Origin: Coriobacteriia bacterium
Lineage (GTDB): Bacteria; Actinomycetota; Coriobacteriia; Coriobacteriales; Eggerthellaceae
Assembly: GCA_030540225.1 (NCBI GenBank)
Contig: JAUNWQ010000001.1
Span: 26,037 to 63,691 of the forward strand
Length of the DNA stretch: 37,655 bases
Direction: 5' to 3'
A program made the translations under genes and the position numbers. The notes below the pieces were generated by a model. That model did not search any database and was not told the origin of the DNA. It saw nothing but the letters and a program-made list of their open reading frames with translations. This document shows positions 9,217 through 17,597 of the stretch, piece after piece; the stretch's first letter is position 1, and the number at the start of each line of letters is the position of its first letter.

Positions 9217-9270
9217 TATTTCGGGATATTCCCGTTTGTGTAATTCTGCATCTTCGTATATATTTCGGGA
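9217..9270 (+). repeat. Direct repeat TATTTCGGGA flanking the importer promoter
   Basis: TATTTCGGGA occurs at 9217-9226 and again at 9261-9270, 44 bp apart (about four helical turns). The first copy is part of the palindrome CGGGATATTCCCG (9222-9234). The second overlaps the candidate -10 box. This layout fits a regulator binding on both sides of the promoter. Confidence 0.5.
9236..9264 (+). promoter_or_regulatory. Candidate promoter of the ABC importer operon
   Basis: TTGTGT (9236-9241; three of six match) and TATATT (9259-9264) are 17 bp apart, about 30 bp before the GTG start of the permease gene. The -35 box is weak, as expected for an activated or tightly regulated promoter. TATATA two bases earlier is an alternative -10. 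Confidence 0.4.
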
Positions 9271-9294
9271 GTAGCATTATTCGAAGGGAACGAT

Positions 9295-10335
9295 GTGCCG
9301 AAGCTCGAGGGAACAGATACGGGGAGAAGAATCTCCCTGCGCGAAGATTTCGTTATCATGGCTCTTGCCGTGATCTTGGTTGTCATCACGTCGGTCTCGC
9401 TTATGCTCGGCAAATTCCCCATCGAGCCCCATGAGGCCATTTGCATGCTGCTTGGCCAGGTATTTCCCATCGACCAGTTCTGGACGAACCAGCAGCAGAC
9501 GCTGTTCTTCAATGTTCGTCTTCCGCGCATCCTGCTCGCGCTTATGGTGGGGTGCTGCCTTGCGGCCGCAGGTGCGGCGTTCCAGGGAACCTTCCAAAAC
9601 CCGCTTGTGTCGCCCGATATCCTGGGCGCGTCCCAAGGCGCGGCGCTTGGAGCCGCTATCGCCATCCTTCTGGGGGCGAGCGCGTTTGCCACAAGCCTGT
9701 TCGCGTTCTGCTTCGCTATCGCGACGGTGTTTCTCGTGCTGCTCATATCGAGTCGGGCGAAGGGGAACCGCATCCTTGTTGTGGTGCTCGCGGGCGTTAT
9801 GGTGAGCTCGCTGTTCCAGGCGGGCGTCTCGTTCACCAAGCTGATCGCAGACCCCACCGATCAGCTTCCCGCTATCACGTATTGGCTGATGGGAAGTTTG
9901 ACGAGCGCCAAGATGTCCGACGTTACGCTGGTCGCTGCCCCGATGATCATCGGGTGCGTCGTGCTGTTCGCCATGCGCTGGCGCATCAACATCCTTACCA
10001 TGGGCGACGACGAGGCTGCCACGATGGGCGTGAACGCCAAGCGGATGCGCGTCGTCGTTCTGCTTGCGGCCACTCTTGTCACCGCGTCGAGCGTGGCGGT
10101 GTCGGGCATGGTGGGCTGGGTCGGCCTGGTCATCCCGCATTTGTGCCGCATGCTCGTGGGCTGCGACTATCGCAAACTTTTGCCGGCGAGCATGCTTATG
10201 GGCGCGAGCTTCCTTTTGCTTGTGGACGACATCGCGCGCCTTGTGGCCACGTCCGAGATTCCCATCGGCATCCTGACCGCGTTCGTCGGCGCGCCGTTCT
10301 TCCTCTATCTCATCACGAGGGAGCGTAAGATTTGA
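9295..10335 (+). CDS. FecCD-family ABC transporter permease
   Basis: This is a polytopic permease of 346 residues in the BtuC/FecD/FhuB family, which moves siderophores, heme or cobalamin across the cytoplasmic membrane. The GTG start at 9295 follows GAAGGGA at a good distance. Family signatures are the LPRILLALMVGCCLAAAGA block near the N-terminus, the NPLVSPDILGASQGA stretch, and the C-terminal GWVGLVIPHLCRMLVG ATPase-coupling region. A single permease gene implies a homodimer. It overlaps the ATPase gene by 4 bp and is followed by a lipoprotein binding protein. The exact substrate cannot be read from the sequence. Confidence 0.92.
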   Translation: MPKLEGTDTGRRISLREDFVIMALAVILVVITSVSLMLGKFPIEPHEAICMLLGQVFPIDQFWTNQQQTLFFNVRLPRILLALMVGCCLAAAGAAFQGTFQNPLVSPDILGASQGAALGAAIAILLGASAFATSLFAFCFAIATVFLVLLISSRAKGNRILVVVLAGVMVSSLFQAGVSFTKLIADPTDQLPAITYWLMGSLTSAKMSDVTLVAAPMIIGCVVLFAMRWRINILTMGDDEAATMGVNAKRMRVVVLLAATLVTASSVAVSGMVGWVGLVIPHLCRMLVGCDYRKLLPASMLMGASFLLLVDDIARLVATSEIPIGILTAFVGAPFFLYLITRERKI

Positions 10336-11117
10336 GTATAGATATCGAACATGTGAGCTTCTCCTACGGGAAACATCAGGTGCTGCGCGACGTGAATGCG
10401 AGCATTCCGGACGGTGTGCTCGTGAACGTGCTCGGGCCCAACGGCGTGGGCAAGTCGACGTTGTTCCGCTGCATTCTGTGCCTGAACAGCGATTATGAGG
10501 GAGTCATTCGCGTAAACGGCAAGGATTTGCGCGATCTTTCGGTGCGCGAGCGCGCGCGGGAAATTTCCTATATCCCCCAAACCCACGCCCCTGTATACAA
10601 CTACAAGGTGCGCGACGTCGTGCTCATGAGCACGGGCGCCGACGTGGGAATCTTCGGGACGCCTGGCCGCGAGCAGGTCGAGCGGGCGGAACAAGCGCTC
10701 GAGCGCATCGGCATCGGGCATTTGGCGGACCGTATGTACACCCACATTTCCGGCGGAGAGCAGCAGCTCGTCCTGATCGCCCGCGCGCTTGCCCAGAACG
10801 CGAAGACAATCGTGATGGACGAGCCCACGAGCGCGCTCGATTACGGCAACACCGTGCGCGTGCTGTCGTGCGTGAAGCAGCTTGCGCGCGAGGGACTTTC
10901 CATCGTGCAGTCAACTCATCAGCCTGACCAGGCGTTTCTTTTTGCTGATAAGACGCTCGTGGTGTACGACGGCACCGTCGAGGCGTACGGCGACCCAAAG
11001 GATGTGATCACCGCCGAGCTGGTGGGGCGCATCTACGGTGTGGAGGTCGAGGTCAACTCACTCTATGGCGACAAGGTGCGCGTATGCGTGCCTACAAGCG
11101 AAATCAGGGAAGAATAG
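10332..11117 (+). CDS. FecE/FhuC-family ABC transporter ATP-binding protein
   Basis: This ATPase subunit of 261 residues powers the metal-chelate importer. It starts with TTG overlapping the permease stop, with GGGAG upstream. Walker A is GPNGVGKST, the Q-loop is YIPQ, the ABC signature is ISGGEQQ, and Walker B is TIVMDEPTSALD; the switch histidine is in STHQPD. All catalytic parts are intact. Overlap with the permease suggests coupled translation and equal subunit output. Confidence 0.93.
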   Translation: MSIDIEHVSFSYGKHQVLRDVNASIPDGVLVNVLGPNGVGKSTLFRCILCLNSDYEGVIRVNGKDLRDLSVRERAREISYIPQTHAPVYNYKVRDVVLMSTGADVGIFGTPGREQVERAEQALERIGIGHLADRMYTHISGGEQQLVLIARALAQNAKTIVMDEPTSALDYGNTVRVLSCVKQLAREGLSIVQSTHQPDQAFLFADKTLVVYDGTVEAYGDPKDVITAELVGRIYGVEVEVNSLYGDKVRVCVPTSEIREE

Positions 11118-11133
11118 GATGCAAGGAGGAAGA

Positions 11134-12273
11134 ATGGAGATGACGAAGAAGCGCGGCATCGGGTTCGCAATCGCGGCGACTGCGATGGCACTCGCGCTCG
11201 CTTTCTCGCTTGTCGGATGCTCCGGCGGGCAGAAGGAGTCAAGCGACCAGAAAAGCGATGCGCAGGCCGAAGCGTCGGCAACGCGCACCTTCACGGACTC
11301 GCTCGGACGGGAAGTGGAGCTTCCCGCGCAGATCGATCGCGTGGTGGCTTCCGGCCCGCTCGCACAGAACGTGCTATTGACGATCGCTCCCGAGAAGATG
11401 GTCGGCCTTGCAACTAAAATCGCGGACGATCAGGCAAAATACCTGGGTAGCGAATATGCGTCGCTCGACGTTTTCGGCCAGATTTACGGTGGCAAGGGCG
11501 ACTTCAACAAGGAAGCCGTCGCTGCAGCCGACCCGCAGGTCGTGATCGACGTGGGCGAGGCGAAAGACGGAATGAAGGACGACCTCGATGCGCTGCAGGA
11601 GCAGATCGGCATTCCCGTTGTCCACATCGCGGCGTCGCTCGATTCCTACGACAAGGCTTACACGATGCTCGGCGAGCTTCTGGGCACCACCGATCGCGCG
11701 AAGGAGCTTGCGGACTACTGCAAGAAGGCCTACGACGAGACCACTTCGGTGATGGCGGGCATTCCCGAATCCGAGCGCGCGAACGTGCTTTATTGCGTGG
11801 GCGACTCCGGCCTCAACATCATCGCGAAGGGCGCTTATCAGGGAGGCGTCGTCGACATGTGCGCCAACAACATCGGCGTCGTCGAGAAGGCGACCGGCTC
11901 GGGCACGGGCAACGAGGTCAGCTTCGAGCAGATCGCCAACTGGAACCCCGGTGTCATCCTGTTCGCCACGAACGGTAAGGATGTGGGCGATTTCTACGAG
12001 GCCGCCGGTACTGATCCGACCTGGGCTTCCCTCGAGGCTATCCAGAGCGGCTCGTATTATCAGGTACCGAAGACGCCCTACAACTGGCTGTCGAGCCCGC
12101 CGTCGGTGAACCAGGTGCTCGGCATGCAGTGGCTGCCCCGCGTGCTTTACCTGGGCAAGTTCTCCACGAGCGTGACCGACGTGGCGAAGGATTACTACAA
12201 GACGTTCTACGGTTACGACCTTACCGATGCGGACATCGCTGAGCTTATGGCTCATGCCGTTCCGTCGAAGTAG
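11134..12273 (+). CDS. Metal-chelate (siderophore/heme/corrinoid) substrate-binding lipoprotein
   Basis: This cell-surface lipoprotein of 379 residues captures the substrate for the importer. The ATG at 11134 follows AGGAGG; ATG codons at 11119 and 11140 are in frame and cannot be excluded. A signal peptide ends in the lipobox LVGC with lipidated Cys29. A Ser/Gln/Asp-rich spacer comes next, then a FepB/BtuF-like fold with the typical opening TFTDSLGREVELPAQIDRVV. The gene is 16 bp after the ATPase gene. It completes a one-binding-protein, one-permease, one-ATPase importer. Ligand identity is not visible; the AT-rich repeats upstream hint at metal control. Confidence 0.9.
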   Translation: MEMTKKRGIGFAIAATAMALALAFSLVGCSGGQKESSDQKSDAQAEASATRTFTDSLGREVELPAQIDRVVASGPLAQNVLLTIAPEKMVGLATKIADDQAKYLGSEYASLDVFGQIYGGKGDFNKEAVAAADPQVVIDVGEAKDGMKDDLDALQEQIGIPVVHIAASLDSYDKAYTMLGELLGTTDRAKELADYCKKAYDETTSVMAGIPESERANVLYCVGDSGLNIIAKGAYQGGVVDMCANNIGVVEKATGSGTGNEVSFEQIANWNPGVILFATNGKDVGDFYEAAGTDPTWASLEAIQSGSYYQVPKTPYNWLSSPPSVNQVLGMQWLPRVLYLGKFSTSVTDVAKDYYKTFYGYDLTDADIAELMAHAVPSK

Positions 12274-12306
12274 GTTGCGAGCTGCTCCTTGCGAGTGGTG
12301 ATGTTC

Positions 12307-12335
12307 GGGCCCGAGCGCTTTGCCGCCTCGGGTCC
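12307..12335 (+). terminator. Weak candidate terminator hairpin after the importer
   Basis: GGGCCCGAG (12307-12315) and CTCGGGTCC (12327-12335) form a 9-bp stem with one wobble and an 11-nt loop, 34 bp after the binding-protein stop. A second hairpin, CCCCGC-ATTTG-GCGGGG, lies at 12397-12413. Neither has a U-tract, so intrinsic termination is uncertain. The gap 12274-12447 separates convergent genes and holds nothing else I can name. Confidence 0.3.
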
Positions 12336-12447
12336 GTATTATGTTGTGGGATAGTTTGGAACGCGAATTGCTCGCTTGGCCTGCGCGCCAGATACGCCCC
12401 GCATTTGGCGGGGTCGCGAGGCGAACGTGGCGGGTACGATTTTGCGT

Positions 12448-13059
12448 TTAGCAATCCGCCCCGAACGCGCGGCGGATCGCCTCTTCCGCATCTTGCGTGG
12501 GGCTTATGAGCGCGAGGTCGCCCCATACGGGCGCGAACCGTTCGCGCGCCAGGTCGACCAGCACGTCGCGCACCACGATGAGCGCGTGGGGGAAGGCAGG
12601 GGCAGGTCCCTCATCGAGCAGGGCGAGCGCGCTTGTGAGCCCCTGATTCCGCATGAGCTCGAGACGCCCGAGCTCGTCGACGACGAGCAGGCTTTGGCGT
12701 CCGTTGTGATGGGTGCTGGCGGCGATGAGGTCGAAATGGGCATTCACCTGCACTATCGCATCGTCGGAGATTTCCCATCCCAGCTGCATCTGCGCGCTTT
12801 GGCTGTTCGGGTCGAACGTTCCCTCGGCCTGCGCCAAATCGCGCCTGCGGGCGAAGGGAATGCGTTCGCCTTGCGGTAGGAGCAGGTTGTCGATGCCGAG
12901 CTTCTCGAACCCGTTGGCGTCGCCGTGTTCTGAGGGCGTCCAGACGCCGGGCGCTACGACGCCCGCGCAGGGGATGCCGTCGGCGGCGAGCTTTCGACAC
13001 GTGCTCTCGAGCCAGCGCGTCTTGCCTATCTGGATATCACCTGTCAGTATGAAAAGCAC
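12448..13059 (-). CDS. THEP1-like nucleoside-triphosphatase (P-loop NTPase)
   Basis: The GTG at 13059 is chosen because AGGAGG sits 5 nt upstream and it places the P-loop at the very N-terminus, as in the THEP1 family. The frame is open to 13374, but that extension runs back across the menD start on the other strand and looks noncoding. The product has 203 residues: Walker A GDIQIGKT at 7-14 and a Walker B block LLVVDELGRLEL near 123-134. The family hydrolyses nucleoside triphosphates in vitro; its cellular role is poorly defined. The P-loop DIQIGKT is unusual for lacking the common GxxGxGK spacing residues. It is divergent from menD with about 150 bp between the starts. Confidence 0.75.
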   Translation of the reverse strand: MLFILTGDIQIGKTRWLESTCRKLAADGIPCAGVVAPGVWTPSEHGDANGFEKLGIDNLLLPQGERIPFARRRDLAQAEGTFDPNSQSAQMQLGWEISDDAIVQVNAHFDLIAASTHHNGRQSLLVVDELGRLELMRNQGLTSALALLDEGPAPAFPHALIVVRDVLVDLARERFAPVWGDLALISPTQDAEEAIRRAFGADC

Positions 13060-13207
13060 GCCGGCCTCCTCGCGTTCCCTTTTGCGTTGTCGTTGGCGAA
13101 AGTATACTTCTTCAAGGTCAATTATCGGCATGCCCCGCGAAAATATGCGGTCGCGGGGCTGTTTCGCGCGGGCGTTTTCAGGCTCGGGCAAAGGAAGGTA
13201 ATGCGAG

Positions 13208-15118
13208 ATGGCAGAGACATCTTCGGTACAGCAGGCTACGGCACTCGTCGTTTCGGCGTTTTTCGACGAGATTGCACGCTGGGGCGTTCGCGAGGTGGTG
13301 GTGAGCCCGGGTTCGCGCTCGACGGCGCTCGCCATGTGCGCGTACGAGCTCGGCAGGCGCGAGCCCGAGCGCATGACTGTTTATGTGGACATCGACGAGC
13401 GCAGCGCCTCGTTCTTCGCACTGGGGCTGGCGAAGGCGTCGGGTCGCCCCGTGGCGCTTGTGTGCACCTCGGGCACGGCGCTCGCGAACTACTACCCCGC
13501 GGTGCTCGAGGCTGAGACCTCGCGCGTGCCGCTGATCGTGCTTTCGGGGGACAGGCCGCCTCACCTGCAGGGACTTGGCGCGCCGCAAACGTGCGACCAG
13601 ATGAAGGCCTACAGCGACCACGTGCGCCGCTTCATCCAGATGCCTCTTGCGGAGGACTCGCCCCGCGCGGTCGCCTTCGCGCGCCAGGCTGCTCGCGAGC
13701 TTGTTCTGGGCGCGTTTCCCGGGGGGTATCTTCCCCTCGAAGGCGATGCCGTCGCCTCGCGCGCGTGTTCGCGTATGGCGGGCCCCGTGCACGCGAACTT
13801 CCCCTTCGACGAGCCGCTGAAACCCGACTATTCCACGCCCGGGGTCTTTTCGGTGGGACGCAGTGCGCTCGATGGCGCGGGCGGCTTGGCGGGGGCGGCG
13901 GGCATTGCCGGGCCAGAGGTCGCTGCGGTAAGTCGCCTTTCGGCAGCGGTGTGCGACCAGGTGAAGGCCCTTATTTGCGGGCGTCGCGCGCTGGTGCTTG
14001 CGGGCGAGGGCACTTGCGAGAGCTTGGAAGAGGCGCGCGAGATGGCGGCGTGGGCGAAGGCATACGGCTTGCCGCTTCTAGCTGACCCGCTTTCGGGACT
14101 GCGATCGCTTGGCAACGAGGCGGTCATTGACAACTATGACAACGTCTTCGGGCGTGACGATTTCCCCGCCCCGGAAGTGGTCATCCGCTTCGGGCGTTAC
14201 CCCGTGTCGAAGCGCTGCGTGCAGAAGATTGCCGCGGCGCGTCCCATTGAGATTGTCGTAGACGCAGGTGAGACGCGCGATTTCAATGCGATGACCGACC
14301 TGTTCGTCGCTTGCACGCCAATTGATTTCGCGCGATCCTTGCTGACGTGCGATTGCGATGCGCAGGCGAGCGCGGGCTTCCTTTCCTCGTGGCGCGAGGC
14401 GAACGCGGCCGAACGGGCGCGCATCCTTTCGGTGGAGGAAGATTCGCGGGAGAGGGCGACGGGCAAAGCTGCCAACGGGGCCGAGGTTGCAGTAGACGCT
14501 AAGCCCGAGTCCGCCGCTGTTGCCCCTCGTCCTGAAGGCGCGTACGTGCGGGAGATTCTGAAGGCGACACCTGCGGGGTCGTGCTTGTTCTCTGCGAACT
14601 CGATGGCGATTCGCGCGATCGACACCTTCTATGTGAAAGGCGACAAGCCGCTTGCCGTGCTGTGCAACCGAGGGCTCAACGGCATCGACGGCACGGTGTC
14701 GACCGCCCTTGGCGTCGCGCAGCATTTCGAGCAGACGACGTTTCTCACCGGGGATTTCACGCTGCAGCATGACCTGGGCGGACTTGCGCTCCAGCGCGAA
14801 ATCGCCCAGGTTGCTGCCGAGCGCGGCAAGCCCGCTCCGAGTATCGTCGTGGTGCTGTTGAACAACAACGGCGGCGGCATCTTCGAGATGCTCCCGCAGG
14901 CGTCGGATGAGCCGTACTTCGCGCGCCTGTTCTCGGCGCCGCAGGACGTCGATTTCTCCCACGCGGCGGCGGCTTTCAACGTGCCTTATCGCAAGGTGGG
15001 CACTCCGAGCGAGTTTTCGCAGGTCTACGGGGAGATGCTCGGGACGCCGGGCATAAGCCTCATCGAAGTGAAGCTGCCTCTTTCGGGCCTTAAGGCTCGC
15101 TATCGAGCGTACCAATAG
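13208..15118 (+). CDS. menD: 2-succinyl-5-enolpyruvyl-6-hydroxy-3-cyclohexene-1-carboxylate synthase
   Basis: This thiamine-diphosphate enzyme condenses isochorismate with 2-oxoglutarate in menaquinone synthesis. It has 636 residues. The ATG at 13208 follows AAGGAAGG by 9 nt. The N-terminus has the MenD signature VVVSPGSRSTALAM and the ThDP-activating glutamate region VDIDERSASFFALG. The C-terminal ThDP/Mg site is visible in RGLNGIDGTVSTALG and LLNNNGGGIFEMLP. It runs somewhat longer than the usual 550-580 residues because of Ala/Gly/Glu-rich insertions near residues 220-240 and 415-440. The gene stands alone between the divergent NTPase gene and the convergent nfo gene. Confidence 0.94.
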   Translation: MAETSSVQQATALVVSAFFDEIARWGVREVVVSPGSRSTALAMCAYELGRREPERMTVYVDIDERSASFFALGLAKASGRPVALVCTSGTALANYYPAVLEAETSRVPLIVLSGDRPPHLQGLGAPQTCDQMKAYSDHVRRFIQMPLAEDSPRAVAFARQAARELVLGAFPGGYLPLEGDAVASRACSRMAGPVHANFPFDEPLKPDYSTPGVFSVGRSALDGAGGLAGAAGIAGPEVAAVSRLSAAVCDQVKALICGRRALVLAGEGTCESLEEAREMAAWAKAYGLPLLADPLSGLRSLGNEAVIDNYDNVFGRDDFPAPEVVIRFGRYPVSKRCVQKIAAARPIEIVVDAGETRDFNAMTDLFVACTPIDFARSLLTCDCDAQASAGFLSSWREANAAERARILSVEEDSRERATGKAANGAEVAVDAKPESAAVAPRPEGAYVREILKATPAGSCLFSANSMAIRAIDTFYVKGDKPLAVLCNRGLNGIDGTVSTALGVAQHFEQTTFLTGDFTLQHDLGGLALQREIAQVAAERGKPAPSIVVVLLNNNGGGIFEMLPQASDEPYFARLFSAPQDVDFSHAAAAFNVPYRKVGTPSEFSQVYGEMLGTPGISLIEVKLPLSGLKARYRAYQ

Positions 15119-15386
15119 GGTTGCGATCTGGGAAGGGCTCGCTCGCAACTGCGCTTCGCTCCAATCGGCTGGCGGCCCAGGCGAGGCTCTTCGGCAACGC
15201 CCAGTCGCTCAAACAGTCCTCGCAACGCTTAAGGAACTCGCTTTGTGGGCGCCGCCGAAGAGCCCCTCCCGCGGCTCGGCATGCCGCCTGCAAAGCGAAT
15301 TCCACGGTGTCGCGGCACGAGGTCGTCTTTCATGGCTGAGAGCTTCTGGGGTGTCCCCCCCCTCCCGAGACTCGCCGCGCCTTCCG
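15119..15386. other. Convergent intergenic region, menD/nfo
   Basis: These 268 bp separate two convergent genes. GTTGCGA (15120-15126) and TCGCAAC (15143-15149) can pair just after the menD stop, which might help end transcription, but no U-tract follows. A run of eight C residues lies near 15355-15362. I find no credible gene here. Confidence 0.4.
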
Positions 15387-16226
15387 TTATTCGTTTTCCC
15401 AAGCGGCGCGCAGGGCTGCGATCTCCTCGCCCCACCCCGAGAGCTTGTCGTTCGGCGTTTCCAGGTAGAAGGGCAGATCGCGCAGTGCGGGGTGCTTCGT
15501 GACTGCCGAAAGCGCCTCGAAGCCGATGTGGCCCTCCCCGATGCGGGCATGGCGGTCCTTGTGCGCGCCGCAGGGATTCAGGCTGTCGTTCAGATGGATG
15601 GCTTTCAGCCGGTCGAGGCCGATGACCTGGTCGAACTCGCGCACCACGCCGTCGAGGTCTCCCGCTATGTCATAGCCCGCGTCCCAAATATGGCACGTGT
15701 CCAGACACACGCCCACGTGGTCGGACAGCTTCACGCCGTCGATGATGCGCGCGATTTCCTCGAACGTGCGCCCGACTTCGCTTCCCTTTCCTGCCATCGT
15801 CTCAAGCAAAAGCGTGGTCGTCTGGTCGGCGTGCAGCACCTCGTTGAGCGCGTCTATGATCATTTCGATGCCGGCGTCGGCGCCTTGCCCTGTGTGGCTT
15901 CCCGGGTGCATGTTGTAAAGCTGACCAGGTGTTTCTTCCATGCGCACGAGGTCATCCGCCAGCGTCGCGCGCGCAAACTCGCGCGTTTCGGGGTTCTTCG
16001 AACATGGGTTGAGCGTATAGGGCGCGTGCGCCAGGATGCGCGTGATGCCGTGCGTCGCGGCGAACTCGTGGAACGCTGCCATGTCGGCGGGGTCGATTGC
16101 CTTCGCCTTGCCCCCGCGCGGGTTGCGCGTGAAGAACTGGAACGTGTTCGCGTCAATCGAGACGGCGTCTTTCGCCATCGCCAAAAAGCCCTTCGCGACC
16201 GATAAATGACATCCGATGGTAAGCAT
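15387..16226 (-). CDS. nfo: Endonuclease IV (AP endonuclease)
   Basis: This zinc-dependent enzyme cuts DNA at abasic sites during base excision repair. The ATG at 16226 is preferred because AAAGGA lies about 5 nt upstream; it gives 279 residues, the normal family length, with the conserved opening [10 protein letters not shown]. An extended frame to 16388 would run through the promoter repeat and is rejected. Metal-site motifs are visible: the LETMAGKG block, [17 protein letters not shown] and [10 protein letters not shown]. Its promoter appears to be a mirror copy of the menH promoter (see the repeat at 16253-16412). Confidence 0.94.
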   Translation of the reverse strand: MLTIGCHLSVAKGFLAMAKDAVSIDANTFQFFTRNPRGGKAKAIDPADMAAFHEFAATHGITRILAHAPYTLNPCSKNPETREFARATLADDLVRMEETPGQLYNMHPGSHTGQGADAGIEMIIDALNEVLHADQTTTLLLETMAGKGSEVGRTFEEIARIIDGVKLSDHVGVCLDTCHIWDAGYDIAGDLDGVVREFDQVIGLDRLKAIHLNDSLNPCGAHKDRHARIGEGHIGFEALSAVTKHPALRDLPFYLETPNDKLSGWGEEIAALRAAWENE

Positions 16227-16252
16227 ATGCGTCCTTTCTACTGCTTCGCGAC

Positions 16253-16258
16253 ATTTTA
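16253..16258 (-). promoter_or_regulatory. Candidate -10 element for nfo
   Basis: On the minus strand this reads TAAAAT, about 27 nt before the nfo ATG, giving a leader of roughly 20 nt. No good TTGACA-like box lies 17 bp upstream, so the shared AACCTGCGCACATC block may instead bind an activator or alternative sigma factor. Confidence 0.45.
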
Positions 16259-16406
16259 GCTTGATGTGCGCAGGTTTTGCGGCAGCTTGCCCGTTCGCTG
16301 CCGATACGCGAGCGAGTATCTCTTTATAGTGCCAGGTCAGAGGGGTGTGGTTTTTCCGTCTCTTTCGCTTTCGGTCGCCCTCTCTCAAAACCTGCGCACA
16401 TCGAGC

Positions 16407-16412
16407 TAAAAT
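16407..16412 (+). promoter_or_regulatory. Candidate -10 element for menH
   Basis: TAAAAT lies at the outer end of the right repeat arm, mirroring the element of nfo. Transcription would start near 16419, directly before the perfect palindrome at 16424-16449. The -35 position has no clear consensus. Confidence 0.45.
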
Positions 16413-16423
16413 ATTTCAGAGAC

Positions 16424-16449
16424 GCGGTGCATTCGATCGAATGCACCGC
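16424..16449. promoter_or_regulatory. Perfect 26-bp palindrome in the menH leader
   Basis: GCGGTGCATTCGA is followed directly by its exact reverse complement. It lies just after the expected transcription start and 26 bp before the menH GTG. It may be a dimeric repressor operator, or an RNA hairpin in the leader. A palindrome of this length without mismatch is unlikely by chance. Confidence 0.75.
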
Positions 16450-16475
16450 ATCGGGGCAAAAGAGGGACGGCGAAG

Positions 16476-17597
16476 GTGGCAAGCGAGGTTCTGAAGAAGG
16501 GCGGCGAAGTGACGAGCGAGGTTTGGGGGGAGACGCGCGGCTTCGATTTCGAGGGCATGCGCTTTGGCATGAAGGCGTGGCGTGCTTCGGCGTCGAGCGC
16601 GAGGGAAGGTGGCGCCCTATCGGCCCCGATCGTGCTCGTTCACGGCTTCGCGCAGCAGGCTTCCACCTGGGATAAAGTTGCCTTGTCGCTTTCTCGCGCG
16701 AGCGTGGAGTGTTTTGCTTTCGAGCTTGCGGGGCATGGGGCGGGCGCCTGCTTCGCTGGCGGCGACCCCGCGGAGCGCCCTGACTTCTTCGACCTGTGCT
16801 TCCAGGCGCGAGCGCTCCTTGCTTTTTGTAGGGTCGTTGCGCGCGACGCAGGTGTGGCGCCCGTTTTGGTTGGGTACTCCATGGGCGGGCGCGTGGCGAT
16901 TCAGGCGGCGTGCCTTGCTACGGACGACCTGCGGGATGGCGGCGAGCTCAACCGCATTTCGCTCAGAAGCTCCGTAGCCTTCGCTCCATGCGATCGAGCT
17001 CGCCGCCTTGACGTGGCTGGCGCTTGCCAGCGGGATGTGATAGCGAATGCGGCGCGGATGTCCGCTGCTGTTCCCTTCTCCGCGCTCGTTCTTGAAAGCG
17101 CAGGACTCGGCCCCGCTGACACCGCCTCGCGAGGGGCGCTGCGCGAGCGCGACTTCGCGTGGGCCGCGCGCGTGCGGGGCGAAGGAGTGTCCGCTTTCAT
17201 GGACTGGTGGGCGGGCCTGCCCTTGTTCGAAAGCCAGCGCAATCTTCCAGTTGACCAGCGGGAACGACTTCGGGCGGGCCGCCTTGCCAACGACGCGGAA
17301 TCGCTCGCGCTCTCTTTTGAGCAGGCGGGTGCCCACCAGATGCCTTTGCGGTGCGAGTCGATTCGCGCGCTTTGCGAGCTTTCTCGGCGCGGTGTCCCAG
17401 TTAGCTATTTGGCGGGGAGGCTTGATGCGAAGTACTGCAAGGTCCTTGCCGACCTTCGCGCGGATTCCCACGACGCGGTCTCGTGCCGGGCTGTTCCCTG
17501 TGCAGGCCACAACATTCACCTCGAGCAGCCCGAAGCGTTCGGCGCGATTCTGGAAGAAGTGGTCGAATCGTGCACTCCCAAACCCGCGGCCCCATGA
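16476..17597 (+). CDS. menH: Alpha/beta hydrolase, probable SHCHC synthase (MenH)
   Basis: This enzyme should eliminate pyruvate from the MenD product to form SHCHC in menaquinone synthesis. The protein has 373 residues from a GTG at 16476; a second GTG at 16509 with AAGAAGGGCGG upstream would give a shorter product without the nonconserved first residues. Alpha/beta-hydrolase landmarks are the oxyanion strand LVHGFAQQASTW, the nucleophile elbow GYSMGG, the acid region LAGRLDAKY and the catalytic histidine in GHNIHLEQP, which closely follows MenH. It is longer than typical MenH (about 250-270), mainly by N-terminal and cap-region insertions. The assignment rests on motifs and on menD, menB and menE-menC nearby. 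Confidence 0.8.
   Translation: MASEVLKKGGEVTSEVWGETRGFDFEGMRFGMKAWRASASSAREGGALSAPIVLVHGFAQQASTWDKVALSLSRASVECFAFELAGHGAGACFAGGDPAERPDFFDLCFQARALLAFCRVVARDAGVAPVLVGYSMGGRVAIQAACLATDDLRDGGELNRISLRSSVAFAPCDRARRLDVAGACQRDVIANAARMSAAVPFSALVLESAGLGPADTASRGALRERDFAWAARVRGEGVSAFMDWWAGLPLFESQRNLPVDQRERLRAGRLANDAESLALSFEQAGAHQMPLRCESIRALCELSRRGVPVSYLAGRLDAKYCKVLADLRADSHDAVSCRAVPCAGHNIHLEQPEAFGAILEEVVESCTPKPAAP

Larger units (their letters stand above)
16253..16412. repeat. Near-perfect 27-bp inverted repeat carrying twin promoters
   Basis: The arm at 16253-16279 and the arm at 16386-16412 are reverse complements at 26 of 27 positions, the one difference being T versus C at 16261/16404. The arms enclose 106 bp. 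Each arm, read outward, contains AACCTGCGCACATC and ends in TAAAAT, and each lies just upstream of one of the divergent genes nfo and menH. So both genes have the same upstream block, oriented toward them. No transposase or target-site duplication is visible. Confidence 0.9.

Noticed and set aside
12448-13374. Long version (308 residues) of the NTPase
   Set aside because: The extra N-terminus lies antisense to the menD start, has no family similarity, and an ideal ribosome site precedes the GTG at 13059.
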